Source: Alphaproteobacteria bacterium (lineage in GTDB: Bacteria > Pseudomonadota > Alphaproteobacteria > JANQMY01). Taken from it: a DNA stretch of 55,035 bases. The stretch is taken from the NCBI GenBank assembly GCA_028289425.1, contig JANQPL010000015.1, forward strand, positions 1-55,035, read 5' to 3'. Position numbers and translations under genes: made by a program. The notes beneath the pieces were generated by a model. It ran no database searches and had not been told where the DNA came from. It saw only the letters and a program-made list of their open reading frames with translations. Shown piece after piece: positions 49,259-55,035 of the stretch. The stretch's first letter is position 1, and each line of letters begins with the position of its first letter.

Positions 49259-50449
49259 ATGGTCATTGGGCGATTTGAAGAATTGCCGCCGTATGCGTTT
49301 CCGCGCCTGAGAGCGTTGTTGGATGCGACCAAGCCGGGCGCCGAGCCCGTCAACATGTCCATTGGCGAGCCCCAACACCGGGTGCCGGAGTTCGTGCTGA
49401 AAGTGCTGCATGAAGAGCGCGCGGGATATGCCAAATACCCGCCCATGGGCGGCACCGCGGACCTGCTGCAGGCGATCACGGACTGGCTCACCCGGCGCTA
49501 CGATCTTGCTGCCGACTTCCTGGATCCGGCCCGCCATATCCTGCCGCTGAACGGCACGCGCGAGGGCCTCTTCAATGCAGGCTTGGTGGTGACCCCCCCG
49601 GAGAAGGCAGGCGCTCAGCCGGCCGTCCTGATCCCCAACCCTTTCTACCAATGTTATGCGGGCGCCGCGGTGACAGCGGGCGCCGAGCCGGTGTTCTTGC
49701 CCACCCCACGCGACAATAACTTTCTGCCTGATTTCGGGGGCTTGCCCGCGGATCTGCTGGCCCGCACCGCCTGCGTCTATCTTTGCTCGCCTGCCAATCC
49801 ACAAGGGACGGTGGCGGAGGTGGATTACTGGGACGCTCTGCTGGCTCTGGCCGATACGCACAATTTCGTTGTGCTGGCGGACGAATGCTACGCGGAGATC
49901 TATACGGAAAAGCCGCCGCCTGGCGCCCTGTCGGCCGCCGCCCGCCGGGGCACGCCCAAAAACCTGTTGGTGTTTCATTCGCTTTCGAAGCGGTCGAACC
50001 TGCCGGGTCTGCGGTCGGGCTTTGTCGCCGGTGATCCTGATCTCATCGCCCAGTACAAGCATTTTCGCAACTATGGCGGCGCGGCCAGTCCGCTTCCCGT
50101 ACAAGCGGCGGCCGCCGCGGCTTGGCGCGACGAAGCCCATGTGGAAGAAAACCGCCGGCTCTATCGGGAAAAATTCGACCTGGCCCAGAACGTCCTTGGT
50201 AATCGCTTCGGCTTTTACCGGCCTGCGGGGGGCTTTTATCTGTGGCTCGACGTAGGCGATGGGGAAGCAGCCGCTGAGAAGCTGTGGCGGGAAGCGGGCA
50301 TTCGCGTGCTGCCAGGCCTTTACTTGGGGCGCGACGACCCGGAAACCGGCGCCGCCGGAAATCCGGGCCACGCTTTCATCCGGATTGCGCTTGTCAATGA
50401 TTTGGACAGCACCGCGATGGCGTTGGAGCGCATCAACACATGCCTGTAG
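49259..50449 (+). CDS. PLP-dependent aminotransferase (DapC-like)
   Basis: A 396-residue class I/II aminotransferase. Features: MSIGEPQHRVPEFVLKVLHE at the N-terminal gate, GTREGLFNAG, FVVLADECYAEIY (PLP-contacting Asp), PLP-binding Lys244 in HSLSKRSNLPGLRSGF, and a C-terminal NPGHAFIRIALVND with the carboxylate-binding Arg. It resembles N-succinyldiaminopimelate aminotransferase of lysine/peptidoglycan synthesis, and its position before ftsK in alphaproteobacteria supports that, but the substrate is not proven. The gene overlaps the ftsK start by 10 bp. Confidence 0.9.
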   Translation: MVIGRFEELPPYAFPRLRALLDATKPGAEPVNMSIGEPQHRVPEFVLKVLHEERAGYAKYPPMGGTADLLQAITDWLTRRYDLAADFLDPARHILPLNGTREGLFNAGLVVTPPEKAGAQPAVLIPNPFYQCYAGAAVTAGAEPVFLPTPRDNNFLPDFGGLPADLLARTACVYLCSPANPQGTVAEVDYWDALLALADTHNFVVLADECYAEIYTEKPPPGALSAAARRGTPKNLLVFHSLSKRSNLPGLRSGFVAGDPDLIAQYKHFRNYGGAASPLPVQAAAAAAWRDEAHVEENRRLYREKFDLAQNVLGNRFGFYRPAGGFYLWLDVGDGEAAAEKLWREAGIRVLPGLYLGRDDPETGAAGNPGHAFIRIALVNDLDSTAMALERINTCL

Positions 50450-52905
50450 GATCTCGCAAAAAGCGCCCGGTGGGCGAAAATGCTTTTGGCCGATCCTCCT
50501 GGCGCTGGATCTGGACAAACGTGCTGCCGCCCCCTGTCCGGCAGTTTTTGTTCCGACGACTCAAGGAGTTGGTTGGGCTTTTGCTCATTTTGGGCGCCGG
50601 CGGACTCGCTGTGTCGCTGGTGAGCTTCTCGCCCGCCGATCCCACTTGGAATCAGGCAACAGCCGAGGCACCCATCAACATTCTGGGAGTCCCCGGGGCG
50701 ATCGCCGCGGACATGGCGCTGCAGATATTCGGTCTGCTCGCGCTGACCTTGATAATTCCCTTGGCAGGATTTGGTTGGGCTCTACTACGACATCAGCCGA
50801 TATTGCCCGATGGTTGGCTCACCCGCTTCCGGTTTGCCGCCTGGCCGGTTTGCCTGTTGAGCCTGGGCGCCTTCGGCTCCGCCATCGCAACACCCGAGGC
50901 CTGGCCATTCGCCGTCGGCCTGGGAGGATTGGTTGGCGATCAGATATTGCAGGGCGTGGCCCAGGTGTTCCTTTATCAATTCGAGCGGGGCACGGCGTTT
51001 TTCGCCGCCGCCATCACCACCGGACTGGTGGGATTGGGCGGCCTGGCGTTTGCCACGGGTTTCGGTGCACCGGAGGCCTGGGGAACGGCCGCTTTCTGTG
51101 TTCGCCACGCCCGCCGGTTCATGCTCAAATATCGGGAGCTGGACGTGTTTGGCGTGCCGGAGCGATCGGCCAGTGAGGAACCGAAGCTGGCGACAATGGA
51201 AAAGCTTCGCGCGGTGGCCCGCGCATCGGACATCGTGCCGGAGCGCGCCGTCGTCGATCCGGATGAGGATCTGGACGGAGCCTATGAAGATCCCACGGAA
51301 ACAAAACGGGTGAAACGCGGCCCGGCGCGTCTGAAGAAAGGCAAGCGGGAACGCCGGGAAGCCCAGCCGTCTTTCAAGCTGCGTGAAAAAGACTTCGAGC
51401 TGCCGCCCCTCAATCTGCTCGCCAAACCCAAGGCCCGCTCCCGGTCGGAAGAGGTGAGCGACGAAAGCCTGGAACAAAATGCGCGACTTTTGGAAAGCGT
51501 GCTGGACGATTTCGGCATTCGCGGCGAGATCATCCAAGTGCGCCCAGGTCCGGTGGTAACGCTTTACGAGCTGGAACCGGCCCCCGGCATCAAATCATCG
51601 CGCATCATCGGCTTGGCGGACGACATTGCCCGGTCCATGAGCGCGGTATCGGCGCGCGTCGCCGTCATTCCCGGCCGCAACGTGATCGGCATCGAGCTGC
51701 CGAACGCACGCCGCGAAATGGTCTATCTGCGCGAGCTATTGTCATCGGTCGAATACGAAGCCTCGAAATCGCCGTTGACCCTGGCGCTCGGCAAAAACAT
51801 CGGCGGCGAACCCATTACCGCGGACCTTGCCCAAATGCCTCACTTGCTGGTGGCGGGCACGACCGGATCTGGCAAGTCCGTGGCGATCAACACCATGATC
51901 CTGTCGCTGCTCTACCGGCAATCGCCCGAAGACTGCAAGCTGATCCTGATCGACCCGAAGATGCTGGAATTGTCCGTATACGATGGAATTCCACATCTGC
52001 TGGCGCCGGTGGTGACCGACCCTAAAAAGGCCATTGTGGCGCTCAAATGGGTGGTGCGGGAAATGGAAGACCGCTACCGCAAAATGTCCAAGCTGGGCGT
52101 ACGCAACATCACCGGTTTTAATGCCCGGCTTGCGGACGCAGACCACAAGGGAGAGGAACTCAAACGCACCATCCAGACCGGTTTCGACAAGGAGACCGGC
52201 GAGCCCATCTTCGAAGAAGAATACATGGAGCTCGACCCCATGCCGTTCATCGTGGTCATCGTGGACGAAATGGCGGACCTGATGATGGTGGCGGGCAAAG
52301 ATATCGAGGGCGCCGTACAGCGGCTGGCGCAAATGGCCCGCGCGGCGGGCATTCACATGATCACGGCGACACAGCGGCCAAGCGTGGATGTGATCACCGG
52401 GACCATCAAGGCCAACTTCCCCACGCGCATTTCATTCCAGGTGACGTCAAAGATCGACAGCCGCACCATCTTGGGCGAGCAGGGCGCAGAGCAGCTACTC
52501 GGCCAAGGCGACATGCTTTACATGGCGGGCGGCGGGCGTATCCGCCGGGTCCATTCGCCGTTCGTATCCGACGACGAAGTGGAGCAGGTGGTGTCGTTCC
52601 TGAAGAAACAGGGCATGCCCGATTATGTGGAAGCGGTCACCGAAGGCAGCGATGAGGATGAGGGCGACGACCCGTTCGGCCTTGGCCTGCCGGGCGGCAA
52701 TTCCGCGGACGCCCTTTACGACAAGGCCGTGGCGATCGTTGCCCGAGACCGCAAGGTTTCCACAAGCTACATCCAACGCCGGCTGCAGATCGGCTACAAC
52801 CGGGCCGCCCGGATTGTGGAGGAAATGGAAGAGCAGGGCGTGATTTCGGGGCCGAACCATCAGGGCCGCCGTGAGGTCCTGGTGGGCGATCACAGCGGCG
52901 CTTAG
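50440..52905 (+). CDS. ftsK: DNA translocase FtsK
   Basis: An 821-residue chromosome-segregation translocase. Four to five N-terminal membrane helices (about 43-215, e.g. LVGLLLILGAGGLAVSLVSF) are followed by a linker of charged residues, then the RecA-like motor with Walker A GTTGSGKSVAIN (about 473-484), Walker B MPFIVVIVDEMADLMMV, and QLARAAGIHMITATQRPSVD-like motor motifs, and the C-terminal gamma winged helix (VSTSYIQRRLQIGYNRAARI) that reads KOPS sites. The linker is short compared with E. coli FtsK (1329), as usual in alphaproteobacteria. Confidence 0.97.
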   Translation: MPVGSRKKRPVGENAFGRSSWRWIWTNVLPPPVRQFLFRRLKELVGLLLILGAGGLAVSLVSFSPADPTWNQATAEAPINILGVPGAIAADMALQIFGLLALTLIIPLAGFGWALLRHQPILPDGWLTRFRFAAWPVCLLSLGAFGSAIATPEAWPFAVGLGGLVGDQILQGVAQVFLYQFERGTAFFAAAITTGLVGLGGLAFATGFGAPEAWGTAAFCVRHARRFMLKYRELDVFGVPERSASEEPKLATMEKLRAVARASDIVPERAVVDPDEDLDGAYEDPTETKRVKRGPARLKKGKRERREAQPSFKLREKDFELPPLNLLAKPKARSRSEEVSDESLEQNARLLESVLDDFGIRGEIIQVRPGPVVTLYELEPAPGIKSSRIIGLADDIARSMSAVSARVAVIPGRNVIGIELPNARREMVYLRELLSSVEYEASKSPLTLALGKNIGGEPITADLAQMPHLLVAGTTGSGKSVAINTMILSLLYRQSPEDCKLILIDPKMLELSVYDGIPHLLAPVVTDPKKAIVALKWVVREMEDRYRKMSKLGVRNITGFNARLADADHKGEELKRTIQTGFDKETGEPIFEEEYMELDPMPFIVVIVDEMADLMMVAGKDIEGAVQRLAQMARAAGIHMITATQRPSVDVITGTIKANFPTRISFQVTSKIDSRTILGEQGAEQLLGQGDMLYMAGGGRIRRVHSPFVSDDEVEQVVSFLKKQGMPDYVEAVTEGSDEDEGDDPFGLGLPGGNSADALYDKAVAIVARDRKVSTSYIQRRLQIGYNRAARIVEEMEEQGVISGPNHQGRREVLVGDHSGA

Positions 52906-52915
52906 TCCGACTTGC

Positions 52916-52993
52916 CCGGCCGACCCGCTCCCCCGTCCCAACCACCCGATGAGGATACCCTTGGGGTGGTTGGGACGGGGGAGTGGGCCGGCC
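52916..52993. repeat. Long palindrome, copy C of GGTGGTTGGG family
   Basis: CCCGCTCCCCCGTCCCAACC (continuing ACCC) pairs with GGGTGGTTGGGACGGGGGAG (continuing TGGG); one G-T mismatch. The loop contains GAGGATACCCTT. It stands 11 bp after ftsK and could also act as a transcription stop or mRNA 3'-end stabiliser between ftsK and lolA. Confidence 0.85.
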
Positions 52994-53085
52994 AGTCAAA
53001 TCAACAAGCACCATTCATCCTCAATTCAGCCTCATTTGTCATGATGCTCGCACCCATGCATTGAACGAAGAGCTATGTTTCTTAA

Positions 53086-53721
53086 ATGCCAAGAATGCCC
53101 GTAAAGACTCTGTCCCGCAGAAGCTTGATCACCACCGCCGCAAGTGTTGCGTTGCTGACCGCCGTAGCACCCCTGGCGCACGCGGCAAAACCGGTAACGC
53201 AAGACGAACTGGATCTGCAGCGCATCAGCAGCTATCTGAATGGCCTGCGCACCATGCAAGGGAAATTCAATCAGCTCGACGACGACGGCACGGAATCCGC
53301 CGGCGTGTTCTTCATGCAGCGGCCGGGCAAACTGCGCTTTGAATATGTCACGCCGCCCGACTACCCCACATTGGTGGCGAGCGGCAAATGGGTGACGCTT
53401 GAAAACCACCAACTCAACACGGTGAACCGGTATCCGCTAAAGGCAACGCCGCTCAAAATTCTTTTGAAGAAGAACGTGGATTTGACAAAAGACACCGACA
53501 TCGTTGCGATCGATCGCTCTCCCGGCATATTGAGTGTGACCGCACGCGAGCGTGCAGGCACGGCGCAGGGTGAGTTAACCATGGTGTTTGCGGAACCGGG
53601 TCTTGAACTGCGACATTGGGTGGTGCGTGATTCGAACGGCTTCACCACACAAGTGACGTTGACAGAGATGCAGCGCGATGTGGAAATCGAGCCCGCCTTG
53701 TTTATTCCCGCAGATCGTTAA
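53086..53721 (+). CDS. lolA: Outer membrane lipoprotein carrier protein LolA
   Basis: A 211-residue periplasmic protein with an N-terminal signal containing an SRRSL twin-Arg-like motif and hydrophobic stretch, cleaved after AHA (around residue 32). The mature part has the LolA fold: LQRISSYLNGLRTMQGKFNQ, FFMQRPGKLRFEYVTPPDYP, VASGKWVTLENHQLNTVNRY and a C-terminal WVVRDSNGFTTQVTLTE. It carries lipoproteins from LolCDE to the outer membrane. The usual neighbour of ftsK in alphaproteobacteria. Confidence 0.94.
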   Translation: MPRMPVKTLSRRSLITTAASVALLTAVAPLAHAAKPVTQDELDLQRISSYLNGLRTMQGKFNQLDDDGTESAGVFFMQRPGKLRFEYVTPPDYPTLVASGKWVTLENHQLNTVNRYPLKATPLKILLKKNVDLTKDTDIVAIDRSPGILSVTARERAGTAQGELTMVFAEPGLELRHWVVRDSNGFTTQVTLTEMQRDVEIEPALFIPADR

Positions 53722-54124
53722 TGTGGTAAAGTTGGGGCGCTAAACTTTTACGCACATCTCCAAAGGTTTACGGCAAATTGACCCCAAAATGGTCTGTGTG
53801 TCGCTGCGGCAACATCGCAAGCGCTAAAAACGCAACGGTTAAATTTTTCTTCAAAGTGTTGCAGAAAATCACAGATTTTCATTGAAACCCGCCCGGCAAA
53901 AGAATATCTTGGTTTTGCAGGCGGATGAGACAGCGGTTGAATTTGCATTGCCCCCCCCGCTAGCAAATTCGATCCTCATTCGCAGGCGCCGGCCTATCCC
54001 CTCCCGGCGCTAGCGCAACAAAGCGCATGTGAGCGCCCGGTCATTCTATGATCGGGCGCTTTTTTTGCCTTTTTCGCGCTTTTCAGGTCCTGGTCTTTGA
54101 TTTTACGAGCATTTACAAAGCCTT
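53722..54124. other. 403-bp intergenic region ending in terminator; possible small RNA
   Basis: No protein gene is supportable. AT-rich up to about 53930, then a GC-rich, structured part (GCAGGCGCCGGCCTATCCCC, CCCGGCGCTAGCG) ending at the terminator 54031-54067. The segment is 310 bp past lolA, so it could be the lolA 3' region or a separate small RNA whose promoter would lie in 53830-53930. No family recognised. Confidence 0.4.
54031..54067 (+). terminator. Rho-independent terminator
   Basis: AGCGCCCGGTCA pairs with TGATCGGGCGCT (one G-T/mismatch near the loop) followed by TTTTTTTG. A strong intrinsic terminator on the plus strand, 310 bp after lolA and 58 bp before the next gene. Confidence 0.88.
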
Positions 54125-54724
54125 ATGAGCGAGCCGGATGACGACATTTTCGAAGAGTGGGACGAGGCCGAAGAGTGGCCCACCTTGCCCCTGGTGCGCC
54201 GGTTCCTAAAAGCACTGGAGAGGGTGAATTGGCTGGCCAATGTGGGAGCCGGGCTGACCCCTGAAGCGCAATCCGCCGCACGCCATTATTTGGACGCGCT
54301 GGGCTTTCCGGAGGTCGACATCCTGCCCGTGGCCGATTGGGAAGACGCCGCCGATGCGGCCGCCAATGTGGGTGTGGATTCCCCCGCTTGGGAAGCGGAA
54401 GAGCAGATGCGCATCTCCTTGGCCACCAATGCGGCGGAGGTGCTGGGCGAGGACGTGGTGGAAGTGTTGCTGACCCACGTGTCCGCCTTGATCGGAAAAA
54501 CCGTGCGTGCCACCACGGAAGAAACCGCCGCTTTATGGGATGTCTCCGACGAGGGACTCATGACCGCCGTTGCCGGCGACATCATCCGCTGTGCACACCA
54601 AGTGGTGTTGCTGCTGGCGATCGGTTCCGATGAAGAAGATCATCCCTTTGCCCTCAAATTCCGATTGATGGAAAGCGGCCACTGGCCCATTGGCGTGTCC
54701 GGCAACACCTTCCACATCTTTTAA
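54125..54724 (+). CDS. Hypothetical acidic protein
   Basis: A 199-residue, strongly acidic soluble protein (N-terminus MSEPDDDIFEEWDEAEEWPT). The rest appears helical with regular hydrophobic spacing (LVRRFLKALERVNWLANVGA, SAARHYLDALGFPEVDILPV, VVEVLLTHVSALIGKTVRAT). I do not recognise the family. Its composition and codon use match the neighbouring core genes and it follows a terminator, so it is likely a genuine single gene. Confidence 0.7.
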   Translation: MSEPDDDIFEEWDEAEEWPTLPLVRRFLKALERVNWLANVGAGLTPEAQSAARHYLDALGFPEVDILPVADWEDAADAAANVGVDSPAWEAEEQMRISLATNAAEVLGEDVVEVLLTHVSALIGKTVRATTEETAALWDVSDEGLMTAVAGDIIRCAHQVVLLLAIGSDEEDHPFALKFRLMESGHWPIGVSGNTFHIF

Positions 54725-54738
54725 GATGGCATCACCAG

Positions 54739-54894
54739 CCCGCTCCCCCTCCCAACCGCCCGCCAGGGTACCCGCAAGCGTTTCCAGGTGAAGTGGGGGC
54801 CGGTTCACCGTCCGGAAACGCGATAAAGGAACGGTGCGAGTATTTTTCTGAAAAATACTCGCACTCGGTGGTTGGGAAGGGGGAGCGGGCCGGC
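54739..54894. repeat. Expanded palindrome, copy D of GGTGGTTGGG family with nested hairpins
   Basis: The outer arms CCCGCTCCCCCTCCCAACCG and CGGTGGTTGGGAAGGGGGAG (then CGGGC) are like other family members, but the usual 17-base loop is replaced by about 100 bases. These hold GCGTTTCC/GGAAACGC with an inner GGTGAA/TTCACC, and a perfect hairpin TGCGAGTATTTTT / AAAAATACTCGCA. Confidence 0.8.
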
Positions 54895-54936
54895 CAGGCA
54901 ATCAAACAATCAATTTCCAATTGAACGCAAACCGAA

Positions 54937-55035
54937 CTAGAGCAAATCTGACCTAGATTGAATCGTTCTGACGGAGCCATTTTGCGACAGGGCAAGGAAA
55001 GCGTCGCAGGCCATAGTGGGGCTACGGTCAAGACG
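54937..55035. repeat. Left part of R1 element at contig end
   Basis: Starts with the terminal repeat CTAGAGCAAATCTGACCTAG (54937 onward, 35 bp) that is the reverse complement of 199-233, and continues into 62 bases identical to the window start. The element is cut by the contig end. Confidence 0.8.

Overview
The window reads as a chromosomal contig from a GC-rich alphaproteobacterium. The evidence is a C4-type 5-aminolevulinate synthase (hemA), the run glnK-amtB, dapC-like aminotransferase, ftsK, lolA, a YbbN-type thioredoxin/TPR protein followed by a LON-domain protein and a Trm112 protein, UbiH, and an alphaproteobacterial-style cheY-cheZ pair. There is one tRNA (Gly, GCC), no rRNA and no CRISPR array. 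Both ends lie inside copies of one dispersed inverted-repeat element and share 62 identical bases, so the contig most likely stops at a repeat rather than being a small circle.

Layout. 0-6.3 kb: luciferase-like monooxygenases, a histidine phosphatase, a DUF3604 protein, NTF2/SnoaL proteins and a membrane protein whose reading frame contains a whole copy of the repeat. 6.4-17 kb: chemotaxis and signalling (cheR, cheB, a DUF454 membrane protein, a soluble triple-PAS chemoreceptor, a Crp/Fnr regulator, cheW, cheA, cheY, cheZ). CheA carries a truncated-haemoglobin-like domain between its Hpt and dimerisation domains. 17-24.7 kb: hemA, a BLUF photoreceptor facing a REC-EAL phosphodiesterase, a hybrid sensor kinase with an overlapping response regulator, and a MarR regulator. 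25-31 kb: catabolic-looking genes (deazaflavin-type oxidoreductase, TetR, VOC protein, DUF2855, DUF2277, PNPOx-like protein, Rieske oxygenase).

30.9-35.7 kb is an accessory island, more AT-rich by eye. It holds a GSU2403-type nucleotidyltransferase behind two identical-geometry operators, a small membrane protein, a HEPN-like RX4H protein and a UvrD-like helicase. It contains two diverged gene 3'-end fragments: one of a Rieske oxygenase (directly after the nucleotidyltransferase stop) and one of yajQ (upstream of the helicase).

35.7-41 kb: two small membrane proteins, cytochrome P450, two NTF2-like proteins, YajQ, DUF1993 and a GlsB/YeaQ protein. 41-55 kb: mostly housekeeping (phosphotransferase, tRNA-Gly, prolyl-tRNA editing protein, thioredoxin/TPR, LON domain, Trm112, DUF971, UbiH, GlnK-AmtB, aminotransferase, FtsK, LolA), with intergenic gaps punctuated by a family of long perfect palindromes.

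The strongest leads are the CheA-globin fusion, the accessory island with its operator array and 3'-end fragments, and a palindromic repeat that is tolerated in frame inside a gene and supplies stop codons to others. Gene functions are from sequence reading only; no searches were run.
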